Shown here: positions 1-11,300 of the stretch, in pieces
Numbering within the stretch: position 1 is the first letter of the stretch
Layout: each line of letters begins with the position of its first letter
Assembly (NCBI GenBank): GCA_014529385.2
Contig: CM043959.1
Coordinates: 4,279,045 to 4,343,044 of the forward strand
Length of the DNA stretch: 64,000 nt
Source: Adiantum capillus-veneris
Lineage: Eukaryota > Streptophyta > Polypodiopsida > Polypodiales > Pteridaceae
Reading direction: 5' to 3'
The notes under the pieces: model-generated
What the model saw: only the letters and a program-made list of their open reading frames with translations
What the model was told of the DNA's origin: nothing
Database searches by the model: none
Program-made: the position numbers and the translations under genes

Positions 1-291
1 CAGTCTCAAAGACAGATCACAGACTTCTTCAGAGCAGACATGGGACAGCCGCAAGAGCCACTCCCACAGCAAAGCTCCCCCTCGTCTCACACCAGAGGCA
101 CACTGATCGACCGAGCGATTGAACTGGGGAAATCCAGGCGCTCACGACTGCGAAGGACTACACAGCATCGACGGAGGCTACGTCAAAGGATTCGGAGCAC
201 GCTGGCCAGGCATGCACGATGCCCGGTCAGACTACTAACCATGGAGGAAATTGATGAGATTCGCCAACGACCGATGCTAGATCTTTTGTGA
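1..291 (+). CDS. C-terminal end of an unidentified, probably retroelement-derived ORF (left-truncated)
   Basis: An open frame runs from the first base of the window to a TGA at 289-291, about 96 codons. It is rich in Arg, Gln and Ser, with a basic stretch around residues 45-70 (RRSRLRR, HRRRLRQRIR). Residues 3-10 read QRQITDFF, which fits the PCNA-interacting PIP-box consensus Q-x-x-[ILM]-x-x-[FY]-[FY]; this is pattern matching only. No domain is recognisable. The following 200 bp is T-rich and ends in CATTT repeats, as the 3' ends of plant non-LTR elements often end in short repeats or A tracts, so a LINE-like origin is possible but unproven. A host gene truncated by the window edge is the alternative. 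Confidence 0.35.
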   Translation, partial: QSQRQITDFFRADMGQPQEPLPQQSSPSSHTRGTLIDRAIELGKSRRSRLRRTTQHRRRLRQRIRSTLARHARCPVRLLTMEEIDEIRQRPMLDLL

Positions 292-490
292 TTCAGCTAT
301 CCCAACAAGCCGCCCATTTTTGCTTAGTTTTTTGCTTAGTTCACATCGACCAATCTAGGATCCCATAGCATATATCTTTGTTTTGTACTGTTGTTAGGTT
401 ATTTTGTTACTCTGACTTTGTATCAGATCCACCACCTTGTAACTTTCTGGTCTCATAGGTCACTATGGCCTTTTGAAGACGTTAATATAA

Positions 491-506
491 CATTTCATTT
501 CATTTC

Positions 507-551
<45 letters not shown>
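491..551. repeat. Compound microsatellite (CATTT)n followed by (CT)n
   Basis: Four CATTT-type units are followed by about 20 CT dinucleotides. The repeat sits immediately downstream of the T-rich 3' region of the ORF at the left edge and may include that element's 3' tail. Confidence 0.9.
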
Positions 552-554
<3 letters not shown>

Positions 555-771
555 ATGTTCAGTGATTTTGCAGTTTCTATTTATGTGTTGCTATTGATTT
601 CTCACTTGGGAGTGTCCAAGCGTGTAACATAAAACAGAATCTGCAAACTGTGTACAGCTTTGAAAGTTTGAATCAAGGTAATTGGAATGGAAAGAGAAGG
701 ATATGACACACCGAATAGAATGCTTTGTAGAGACATCAATGGTTTTGAATTGTTCAAATTTTGATCCCCCA

Positions 772-774
<3 letters not shown>

Positions 775-806
<32 letters not shown>
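775..806. repeat. Poly-C homopolymer, 32 nt
   Basis: An uninterrupted run of 32 C is followed by C- and A-rich low-complexity sequence to about 841. Apparent ORFs here (polyproline on plus, polyglycine on minus) are products of the homopolymer. Tract length is liable to assembly error. Confidence 0.9.
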
Positions 807-2170
807 TTCCCGTCCCCCCAAAAAAAAAACAAAAACAAAAACCCTTACACCTTTCCTCTTCCAAGGGGCGGAGTACAACTGAGCACACTTGCTATGCTGG
901 GCAAGGCTCCCTGAAAAACTATCAACCTTCTCATGTGGCAAACTGGGCCTCCTGTAAGGGTTTAATCCTTAAAGGCCTTAGATTTAAAGCATCTCAACTC
1001 GAGAGAAAAGCCAGATATCGTCTGAAAGCAACACTTGCCATCTCAGATACAAGAGAAAGCATGGGCCAATGATCCCTCATACAGAGCAAGGTTGGACATA
1101 TCAGCCCCAAATGCATACTAGTTTTGAGTTATCTAGCCATGGATGAATGCAGATGATTTAGAAATCAGGATGGCTCAATGAACTCATATGGAATGCAATA
1201 TGGATATACCAGCTACCCCTTACATGAAGCCGATAGATTATTTACTCACTCTGCCACCTAGAATAGTATATAATAGTGCATGTTCAATCTAAAAATAGCC
1301 TTTCTTTATTTTCACCTTTTTAAGTCTCACTCTCTCTCAGAGTGACACAATATGTTATCACCAACGAGTATGCTGAGTTCCCGCCGGTGTTTGTTTAGGG
1401 CTCTTTTTGACTTCTCTTGAGACTTTGTCAAAGACTCCTTGGCCTTTACAAACTTTGTGCCCAAATCATCGACAATTGACCTTCCTAACTCCCTTAAATG
1501 ACATGCAAAGGTGCCTTGCTAAGTTGTTTGTAAACTTTGTCCTTTGTATGCAATATAGGAGGAACTTTCCTGCCCCCTTCTGAAGGAGCTTTGCCCACAG
1601 AAGAATCTGTATTCTGGTGTGATTAAGCTCAACAAATGAAAGGTACTTGTCTAAGTTTCCACAGCAATTGTGTGTTTTGATGTCGTTAAGCTCAACAAGT
1701 GAAAGGTATCTGTTCCTCTTGTGCTGAGTAAGGCTTTAGGCTTTACCAAACCCGGAAGAGTGGAATTTGCAAGTTTGAATTTATCTTGGAATGTTCCCAA
1801 GAGTATGCGGATAAAAGACGAAGAGAACTTATGGGTACTGCGCAGGTTCATAAACAAGGCTCTCATAGTTAATAGAGCAGGACACACCATGAAATTTGAA
1901 GATCTGCACCATAAGTAGGTAGCCATTCTGGATGCGCTCGCAAAGAAGTACATAGAGCCTGCTGGAAAAGTGTGTCAATGATAGTCAATATACTGTTGTC
2001 AGCAACAGTACCTGGCATCTACAAATTGTAAATTTCACTTTGATCGAAATGGAACGTGAAGTGTATGTGGTAAACTGGGTATCTTTCAAATGTCTGACAT
2101 ATTTTGGGGAATTAAATGCATTGGCTTGTCTTTTACGGAGCATTGAGAAGCAGTAATTTGTAGCATTGGA
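807..2170. other. No gene recognised; probable upstream or intronic sequence of the synthase gene
   Basis: Mixed-composition DNA without a convincing ORF. A 65-aa frame at 1721-1918 on plus and a 100-aa frame on minus match nothing I know. A diverged direct repeat containing AAGCTCAACAA-TGAAAGGTA occurs near 1626 and 1690. The synthase exons that should precede 2365 were looked for here and not found. Confidence 0.5.
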
Positions 2171-2276
2171 ACATTTTTTGTGCATAACCTTGACTGTTTC
2201 TTATGGTGCTTAGTGATCTTAGAACATTGTTTGTGCATAACCTTGACTATTTCTTATGGTGCTTAGTGTTCTTGTT
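2171..2276. repeat. 53-bp tandem duplication in the intron upstream of the first recognised synthase exon
   Basis: Two adjacent copies (2171-2223 and 2224-2276) share TTGTGCATAACCTTGACT and TTCTTATGGTGCTTAGTG with a few substitutions. It is a local duplication of no evident function. Confidence 0.85.
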
Positions 2277-2364
2277 TTCTAGGTTTCTTGTAGTATGTGC
2301 TGATTTCTTTTTCCTGGCTGCCTATTTCATGCCATGATAAGTAAACAAGGACTTTCTTTGGTAG

Positions 2365-3758
2365 GGGATGGCCTTCCAGTTGGTTGATGACATGCTTGAC
2401 TTTACCGGGACAACAGCATCACTAGGCAAAGGAGCCCTTTCTGATATTAGACAGGTGTGCCTGTGATTGACTTAACAAACAAATCTGTACATTATGTTTT
2501 TGAAAGCTAGGTTCATCCTCGATGTTTCTTGTAGTTTTTATTCGCTACGGAGTCCTTCATTCCTTATGGAGTGTTCAATGTACAAACCTAATTAAACATG
2601 ACATTGTTTTACTGGCAGGGAATTGTCACAGCTCCTTTGCTTTTTGCCCTTGAACAACAGCCGCAATTACATGACCTGATTGGCCGCAAGTTCAAGAATG
2701 CGGGTGATGTTGATCTTGTAAGATTAAATCTGTTCTTATTATGCTCCAATCTGAAAGCATGCTTGAACAATAAATAAGTCTTGTCTTTTTCTAAGAAATC
2801 AAATTTCAGGATGGATCCTGCTCTCAAGCGTCTAACAATCGTCTGAGATGGTTCCCAGGGTCCCTAGCCATAACTAACTTTATTGCTTGGAGATATTGAT
2901 GGCTGCAATATGTGTTCTTGCTTCGTTTTCAGGTCATTTTTAGTAGTGTTTCACATACTTCCCTCGTCCTTGATACTAAATGAAATAGTTTTAGGCTTCT
3001 CCACATCAATATAGATCTATAGAAGACTTTTGCTCAACAAGTAGAGAGACAAATGGCTTGGGGAAACCAAAAGTTATGTAAGACCACACTAAAAAACCGT
3101 ACTGAATTCCCTGTTGTCTCTGCTTCTGGGCTACTATGGGAAGAGTACATGTCACTACCATATGACGACGTCCCTAGAGAGAAGAATAGAGGTCTGGAGT
3201 GCCATGAAGAATGTTTTTTGCAACTTAATTCTCAATGCATACTAGGTAGAAATGAAATGAGGACTTTATACCAAGCTAAAGTGAAGAATCACTTTGATGG
3301 TGGGTGAGGCCACCACCGTCGCCCAAACTCAAAGAGAAGTTGGTAGTTTTCCAAGCTAGAGAGATCCATGCCTTCCCATCTGTCCCTATGACAAATATCG
3401 CTCCCAATGTCAATAGGGCAATCCGCAAGAACTACACCTGCCTCATCAGATATGCATACACGTGCTTACATACACATATATGCATGCGAACACGTGCATG
3501 TGTACTGGTGAATGTGTAAAAGTAACAACCAGAATGGTTTCTTTTTTATCTCAAGAGCTTGACTCATTGTGGTTGCAGGCTGTAGAGCTGTTGCAAAAGA
3601 CAGACGGAATAGAGAAGACTCAAAAATTAGCGTCTTACCATGCATTGCAAGCTGCAGGTGCAGTGAACGCTTTTCCTTTCTCGCCATCAGAACGAGTGAA
3701 CCAATGCAGAAAAGCACTAATAGAACTCACACATCAAGTTATAACAAGGACCAAATAA
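2365..3758 (+). CDS. SPS3: Trans-polyprenyl (solanesyl/geranyl-type) diphosphate synthase, last three exons
   Basis: Three in-phase exons with AG/GT borders encode the C-terminal 122 residues of a trans-isoprenyl diphosphate synthase: 2365-2454 (30 codons), 2619-2717 (33 codons) and 3579-3758 (59 codons plus TAA). Exon 1 carries QLVDDMLDF, the second aspartate-rich DDxxD motif that binds the Mg-complexed allylic diphosphate, followed by [11 protein letters not shown]. Exon 2 reads [17 protein letters not shown]. Exon 3 ends [16 protein letters not shown], the C-terminus typical of the Arabidopsis SPS3/GPS1 group, not the plastid SPS1/2 group. Enzymes of this family make polyprenyl diphosphate side chains for ubiquinone. 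All three exons are intact, so the gene may be functional. The upstream exons with the first DDxxD were not found between 1 and 2364 and probably lie beyond the left edge behind a long intron; a truncated gene copy is the alternative. Confidence 0.9.
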
Positions 3759-6700
3759 AGAAGCAGTTGAAACACTGCTAGAGGCACTGTATACTACGGC
3801 TGACAGACACCATACATCCAAGTGGTGTATACAGGCCATGATCTCAACACACTCTTGTGGCCTTAAGACGGAGATATATACCTTCAGCACTGGAGCATCT
3901 GTACATTTTTCTCCAATTTTTTGATACAACCAAAGCAGAGGAGCAGAGTCAATGAGATTTTGCATTAAACTTGGATGGAGTACTGCACATGGCCATTGTC
4001 TTTGTAAATTACACAGTTGTCAAAACATTTTTAAATAGATGTCCTTTTTGAGAGCCTTTGTGACTCTACGCTTTGAAAGTTATTGATTCACTTGTTGAGG
4101 ATACGTAAAAATCTATGCTGCAGTGATAACTCTGACTGGCTTGCTGTGAATCACTTTAAGCACATGATTGTGTGGTAAATTCTGATAACGTAAGAAGATC
4201 AGATTTGAAGCAGCATGGACCTGCATCTCCATACATTTCAAAAACATGAGGACCTCGTCTGTTTGGAGATGGGCTCCATCCAGTGTTCGGGAAAAGTGTG
4301 CCTCAGCTTAGCCTTTGAAAACGAAAGAAGCCGCTTGAAGGGAGGGAAAATCCGCTCAGAAAATAGAGTTAAATTGGAAAAAATGCCAGTTATTTTGCAA
4401 AATTTCCTCTTTGAATCTACCCTCAAGGGAATTTTGTATGTTTGTAAAATTGATTTTTTTCTGTTGGCGCAACATGTGAATCTTGAGGTACATAGTCGCT
4501 TTGCATAAACATTACAAATGAAATTCAGTGTATGTCACATTAATTTGATGGACTTAAAACATAGTTATTATTTTTAAATAGTTAATAATAGTGTACTCAT
4601 CAGTTGTATTAAGTGCATAGTAATGCAAAGTCTTGATGGAGGTGTTGGAAGTACTGAGCATATGCAATCCATTACATTGTACTATTGTGCGTAGATTAAA
4701 GTGGGTTATGAAACAGTCTATTGTAGGCTGTGAGCTAGTCTTGTCTCCTGAAAATGTCATCAAGCTATGTGTTGAGATGAGGAGTGTGCTCTCCTGGTGG
4801 GTGGGATATCTATGAGGCCAAACCCCTTTGACTAAGCTGTTGTCAATAGTTGTAGATGAAGGTTTTTTCACATCTTTGACGACTGTATCATACTCCAATT
4901 CGGTAAGGAACAAGAAAGGTATATGTGAGTGTGAAACCCTTGTATGCGGCAATGGCAAAACATAGCTTTGAGTCTTTTCGTTGTTTTCCTTTTGAGCACA
5001 TAGAGGGTAATTTTAGAAACTCTTAAGTCTTTTAAAGATCAGAGTGGCCTCAAGAAGGTGAGAACTTTGTATACCATTTTCTCTAGAGGTTTCAACTTGG
5101 AGGGAAGGTCTTCTTTGCCTAAAAAATAAGGCAAATTACGACAAGAAACCTATGCTTGGCGAAGGCATCCAAACCAGAGAGTCCTTACAAGTCAATCTAA
5201 AGAAGTTTTAAGTCCTGAAGGGTCTTGTTCAAATCTCATTGATCCAATTGACTTTCATAACACTATAGAGTGCAATTTTTACTTCGAACTCTAGGATTGA
5301 GAGTGTTAGCACTTCTAACCATAGAGTTTTTGCATATTGTGATTACAAATGGGGATTCATTCACCTAGATACGATCATGAAGTTTGGAGGTACAAAAAGA
5401 AAATTCTCTTTAAGCTCTTCTACATCCTTAAGAGCTACTCCTTGAAGATTTAGGGTTAAGAAAATCTCATAGTACTCAATTACGAGCAGTCTTAGGTAAA
5501 TTTCTTAAGTGCCTTCTTCTTAAGAACTACTTCTCTTGACTTAGACAAGGTTGGATTAAGCTCCATATGAGATCTCACAAAGATTTGGGTGCTTTACCTC
5601 CTTGTGTGAGGAAGGAATGGAACCATCTTGCTGTAGCTTCAAATATGTGAAGACTCAGGCCTCTCCTCTATAGGTAACAAATATAGGGTTCCTTCCTCAA
5701 ATGACTCTTGCTTTTCTCAAACCATAGATAAAGGAATCACTAGTTTTGTAGGAATGTTTTGAGTCGTTAGAAGCTCAACATGCTTTTCTGCATTGGAAGT
5801 GTGCAATCCTAAAAAAATATTTTTGGAAACTAGCATCTTGTACTAGCAACATTTTAAGGAAGGAATTGCTTATCTTCTTTTGATTGTCATGCTCTTAGCA
5901 AATTTCATTGTAATTTTGTTCTCTCCTACAATAGACAAGTGCTCTAGTAACTTCATTGTTATGTGCAAAAAGAACGTTTGTTAGATGACATCCATTTTGC
6001 ATACCATTGATTAACTTTGAAAAAATTTACCAATGGAAGCAAATGTGGCTATAACTATCTATTGACCTCGATTTATAGTTGCTCGTAGTAATACCTCAAT
6101 AACAGAGGTTCCAAATGATTGGCTTATTGTTTCAAGGCCATTGTGCCTAGTGTTAACAAGCTTTGGAAAAATCTTCTAATGGAATCATACAATACATATC
6201 TATTGACTCAAGTTGGATTTCAAATAACTCAATGGGTGTTATCTCTGTTATCACATTTTTGAACTCTTTAAGAAGCATAAGTGAGAATTATGAATTATTA
6301 GGGAATAGATGGAAGATAGCGAAAGGATTACGAGTTCCTAGTAGTGGCCTTGTGTTTCAATGCAATTACAATGCTGTATACAAAGTTGATTTTTGATAAC
6401 CATAAATCAAGAGTCAAGTCTCTTATTTCAAAGGTGTTTATTTACAAGTTTGAGAAGGATAGGCATAAGGTGTTGCCAAGCTTGCACTAACCTTTTGTGA
6501 TGAAAAAATAAGAATATAGATACAGACAAAGGGAGGAAGAGATTCATCGAGATTCTAAATGGCATTGACATCATAAGTTTGGTCAGATTTCCTTTTGCAT
6601 AATCAATGTATAATTGTCGATGACTTGTCTTTGCTAAATCTTGCCCAATATTTTTGCACAAGCTATTCAATGTAAGCCACTATGTAGAATATTTTTTGCT

Positions 6701-7364
6701 TGACATTCCTTCTTTTCAAGGTTTTATGTACAAGTTCTCTAGGTGGAGTAGTTTATCTAAGGAGTTTTGGGAACTTAATTGGACCAATGATTGTTGTGTT
6801 TTTTAGAACTGCAGATATTTCAAACTCCCTTGGATTTGGAAGTAAGTGACTGTGATAAATGACTAGAACGGAGCATGCCAAACTTAAAATTATTCATAGG
6901 CCTCATATTCTTTGAACATCTCTCTTTTTGCTAAATAAGGTGTTATCTTCTCTCAACTACTGAAACCTTATTCTAGTGTTATTTGTTGACTTTTACGTTT
7001 CTTGAGCCTAAAGGTGACTGCTTGGCATGATCTAGGCCATTGGCCTCAACACAAATCGCACGGTTAGAAGCCCATTCTTTTCACCGAGAGTAGCACATGC
7101 ATACTTTTAAGTGATAATGGGTAAAAAGCTTTAGAACGAGGCGCTTGCTGTTCCACCACAAAGCGGCATCTGATTCTTTACTTGGCGTCCACGTGCTTTT
7201 GGCTCCTACCTAAGAAGAGACAAGTATTATCTTGTATCTGATTGGTCGCATTGAATCACACGATTCTGATGAACATGCTTTTTTTAAATTATAAAAAAAG
7301 CCAAATAAAGATTTTTTAAACAAAGTTTCACAAAATGGTTCCTAAAGCCAAATACAAACTTTTT
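3759..7364. other. Synthase 3' flank and AT-rich intergenic DNA, no gene recognised
   Basis: AATAAAG overlaps the synthase stop codon; the mRNA end cannot be placed. The rest is AT-rich with short stop-interrupted frames. The longest, 134 aa on minus at 4554-4958, has no recognised motif and no gene-like neighbour. Confidence 0.6.
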
Positions 7365-7835
7365 AAAATTCAAAGTGCTTGTTTCCAAAGTGCCTTGGCG
7401 GTTCCCAAAGTGCTTTGGCTTAGAGAAAGTACTGTGTGCCTAGAGAAAGTGCTTCTAGCCCACTCAAAACGCTTCTCTCTTAAAGAAAGTGCTTTTTTGA
7501 AGTACAAAAAGTGCTTCTAGCCCACTCAAAACGCTTCTCTCCGAAAGAAAGTGCTTTTTTGAAGTACAAAAAGTGCTTTTCTCTAGGACAAAGTCCTCCT
7601 TCAATAGCCCACTCAAAAAGTGCCTTTCTGACGTGCATAAAGTGCTTTTCTATAGGAAAAAATCCTTCTTCAATGTCAAAAGGCTTTTGACATTGAAAAA
7701 GTCTTTTGGTTGGCCAAAGTGTATGCTGCTAGCCTCAACCAAGTGCTTTACCAATTTGTTTGTAGATCAAACGCTTTTGGCCTACATAATTGCAGTTCCA
7801 TCATTTGCTCATCGAGGAAAACTACTTTACAAAAC
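7365..7835. repeat. AAAGTGCTT-rich tandem repeat region with a 62-bp unit
   Basis: The word AAAGTGCTT or a close variant recurs more than ten times. Within it, a 62-bp unit starting GTGCTTCTAGCCCACTCAAA occurs at 7449 and again at 7511, and a shortened variant lies near 7600. The open frames here are repeats translated, without codon structure. It is a minisatellite or decayed element of unknown class. Confidence 0.8.
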
Positions 7836-8590
7836 TTAGTCGCCTTCTCTCAAGCTTCCCTAAAACCAACTATGTTTTAGTATCTAAATTCCTGAAGAAT
7901 GGTGATTAGAAATTTAACATAGCACATAAACACAAGGTTGTTTGTGTCGTGCTAAAACTAAACCTAGATTTAGTGTAATCTCACTTACAAATTTTGATAT
8001 TTACCTCATGAAATTTTTTTCTTAGGTTTCCCTAAGGTTTTTTTATTGTAAGGAGTGTGAACAAAGGTAAAACACCTTACAAAATAGAAGGGTAAGCTTC
8101 TTTTAAGAGTTAATAAAAAAGTATGAGGTTTGTATTATGACTCAGCACTGTTGTGACTCATTATGTGGTGTTAAATTTCAACATTAAAAAAGGAATCCTA
8201 TGTGCACCTTTGAGGCTTTACTCCAGGCTCTAGCTCATGAGCCGTCTTCACTTTTAGCAACCAATGAAGAAAAAGAAAGCATTGGAAATCTCTCAATTTT
8301 TAGTGAAAATTTTAGGGTTTTTGCTAGTTTGTACACTAAAATCCTTCAAATTTGGCTGGTTTCCATCAAGGTGATCCTCCAAACTAGTCGAGGTTTTTTC
8401 ATTTAAAAATACACTAAAGGCAGGTTTTCTGTGAACACTTCTCGTGAGGACTCCTGAGCACAGTCAAGTCGTCAAAATTTTCTTGATGTTTTAAGTAGTC
8501 GAAGTTCCAACGCCCAACGTTCAAAATAAAGGTTATTTTAGACAACTTCTCAAGTTTCACTTATATAGTTTGAAGCTCCCGCCCATTTTG
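7836..8590. other. Non-coding DNA between the tandem repeats and the hAT relic
   Basis: AT-rich sequence with only short frames. It may contain the 5' part of the hAT element that follows, but no terminal inverted repeat or 8-bp target duplication could be paired by eye. Confidence 0.4.
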
Positions 8591-8599
8591 CTCTCATCC

Positions 8600-10715
8600 C
8601 ACCTCTAGCAAATTGCAAGCTTTGTGTCTCATTTCCCTATGAAGTGTGCACTTGCCATTGAGCATGGGAAGTCAAAAGGCATAAACAAGCTCGAACTTTG
8701 TGGAATGATAAATGGGAATTTGAATTTGAGTGGGTTGAGTTTGATAGGATGCAAGCAAAATGTTTTGCTTTTTTTTTTTGGTAACAATGAAAAACATTGT
8801 AAAAGTATAATTTGGGATAGATGGGACAATCAATGTAAATTATAGTGCCTTAGTGGATCAAAGAGACAAAGCACTTGCATCGGCATTGCATAGTGGGAAG
8901 AAAAGCTTTGAAGTTGGTGTTATTAAGCATTTTGATGACATCATAGATAATACGAAAAATTTGTTTTGAGTTTCTTATTTTGTTGCCAAAAATGGCGCTT
9001 GCGTACACCAATACACCAAATATGTTCCCACACTTGAGTTGCTTAGAGAATGTAATACTCCAAATATCCTCGAAAATATGTATAAAAATGATAAAGCGTG
9101 TGCTTCTTTTGTGTACTACATTGGGAAGGGTCTTGAAGTAGATTATATGCTACATGTTCGTCAATTTCCATTCTTTGGCATCATGGTAGATGAATCAACT
9201 AACATTTCCCATAGTGGAACATTTGATTGTGTATGTTTTCTATATAAAAGACAATGAGCTAAAAATCTGACTTTTTGATCTTTTGGAGGGAGATGACCAA
9301 ACATCTCCAGGATTGTTTGTCTCATTGAAAATATTGTTGGAAAATTTTGGCTTCAATAAAAAAAAGTTAGTAAGCTTTGGTTCGGATCGAGCATCTGTTA
9401 TGATTGGAAAAAAATAGGGGTAGCTACACAATTCAAAGATGTATATCCTTTTTTTACTTCCATGAATTATGTAGCACATCGCACTAATTTATGTGCTAGT
9501 AACACCATAAGTGATTTTCCATTTGCAATGTATGTTGGTGCTACATCGAATGAACTGGCTACTTATTTTAAAAGAAGTGTTGCTCGCTTAGAAAAAATAA
9601 AATCCTTGCAAGATGAATTCGATTTACCTTTTCTTAAGACAGAGGGCATACACACAATTTGATGGTTGACTAGACATAAAGTGCTCTTGGTATTTTTTGA
9701 ATTGCTTGAGTATTTTAAAAAAGAAAAACCAAGTATTTTTGAGAAAATATCTTTATTTGCCTTTGTGTATGTTGCACACTACTTCGGTGATTTATTTTCG
9801 CATTTCACAAGTCTTAGTAAGCTCTTGCAATGTAGTTATGTTGATGTGACTCTATCTCTGGAATAATGGATGCTGAGATAATAGCCATGGAGACTAAATT
9901 TTTGATGATACTGAGCCTTGAACTTAATGCCTTAGAGTTAGATGGCTATGGATATCTCGTAATTTTTGATAATGGGCCTTCCAAAGAACTTCTGTATGAA
10001 TTTGGTCTTCTATGAGAGGCTCAAACTTTAGAAGCATTCAACTTACTAGAAATAAAAGTGGCTCTCACCTTGAAAATGCGAAAGCTTTTCAAAAGGCTTT
10101 AACAAAGCATATCGTTAAGAATTTGAAGAAGAAATTTGAGAAAACTTCTGAAACTTTGTCTCTTTGTTGTTAGCCACAAAAGATTTTCGAAAGGATTTCA
10201 ATTTTTTTTGGGGGTGATGCAATTGAGAAGATCATAAAGTTTTATGTGCAAACAAAAAATTTGAAAGGAGGGGGAGGGGGGAGTTGTTGAGCGTTTGGTT
10301 GATCCTTTTTTTGTTGAGAAAAGAATTCAAAACTTTTAAATATCAAATGTACAATGAGTGGAAAGGGTGGAATTAAAAAAACACATGGTGCTATATTGAT
10401 ATAAACTTTGAGGGAAAAGTTTACATCATTACGAGTACTTGCTTAAATAGCATTGATGCAATGTTGTAGTACCGTTATTTGTGAGCGAGGTTTTAATATC
10501 CAAAATATAATCAAATTTAAGCACAAAAATTCTCTTACTACTAAGAGCATGCATGCTTTGATGAGAATTTCTCTTGAAGGGCCTACATTGGACATATTCA
10601 ATTTCAATGATGAAGCGATTGCAATGTGGCACCCGATGATGCAAAGACCTCAAGACATGCATTTAGCTCTATGGAAGACTATATTGCAAGTTTTGGTATC
10701 TCAAATTATTTTAAA
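8600..10715 (+). pseudogene. hAT-superfamily transposase relic (ZNF862/DUF4371-like)
   Basis: Homology runs through several frames. Near 8715 KWEFEFEWVEFD resembles the N-terminal TTF/BED-like zinc-finger region. At 9039-9257 FFGIMVDESTNIS matches the first catalytic Asp motif of this family. Near 9370-9500 comes GSD-ASVM followed by GVATQFKDVYPF and VAHRTNLC. At 9462-9866 are ISDFPFAMYV and TYFKRSVARLEKIKSLQDE. At 10453-10680 CCSTVICERGFNIQN and MRISLEGP match the C-terminal dimerisation region. Stop codons near 8968, 9255, 9416, 9661 and 9864, and frame changes between the pieces, show it is dead. The remaining order is colinear with a transposase. Confidence 0.85.
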
Positions 10716-10805
10716 ATTTATAATTTTTGGATTATATTTTCAATAATAATTTTTCTCTAGATTTTTGGCCGAAGAAGAATGGATTAAATTTTGTGATATC
10801 ATTTG

Positions 10806-11300
10806 AGATAAGTGAAGAGCTTTCTCTTGCTGTGAGCTTGTACATGTACCTCTTCCTTGCTGATAGGCATGTTGTTGCCTCTCTATATCAACAATCTTAT
10901 TCCTCTCTTTGTAATCGATTATGTTAAAACTAATGACAATTTTGCTCTCTCAAAAGTTACTCCTTATTTGAATGCCATGCAAGTTTTAACTTCTAATGTC
11001 TAACCTTGTATGCTAGTAGACTATTCACTGGCTCTCTATACCTTGATTTTCGTTCAATTAAGATTGTTTCTTTGAGATAGAAGAAGAGCCTTTTGTTGTG
11101 AGTTTTCTTATGTAACTAACGGTTGCTAATAGGTACTTTGTTTTCTCTCTTTGTAATGAATTTTATTGAAAATTAATGGAAGTTTTGCTTTCTCAAAAGT
11201 TACTCTTATTTGAATCTCTTGCAAGTTTTTATGCTTAATATTTCATGTCAATAGACATTTTTTTTTGGCTTTCTATACCCCCGGTATTGTTCAATTTATA
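10806..11300. repeat. Diverged tandem duplication, unit about 240 bp
   Basis: Two adjacent segments share the same succession of words: GAAGAGC, TTGCTAATAGG-type sequence, CTCTTTGTAAT, TTTTGCT, CTCAAAAGTTACT, GCAAGTTTT and TGTTCAATT. CAAAAGT recurs at 10951 and 11194. Identity is clearly below 80% by eye. It may be the 3' flank of the hAT relic. Confidence 0.7.

Noticed and set aside
591-1072. ORFs with polyglycine (minus) or polyproline (plus)
   Set aside because: They are translations of the 32-nt poly-C tract.
4554-4958. 134-aa minus-strand ORF as a gene
   Set aside because: No motif, AT-rich composition, no supporting neighbours; compatible with a chance open frame.
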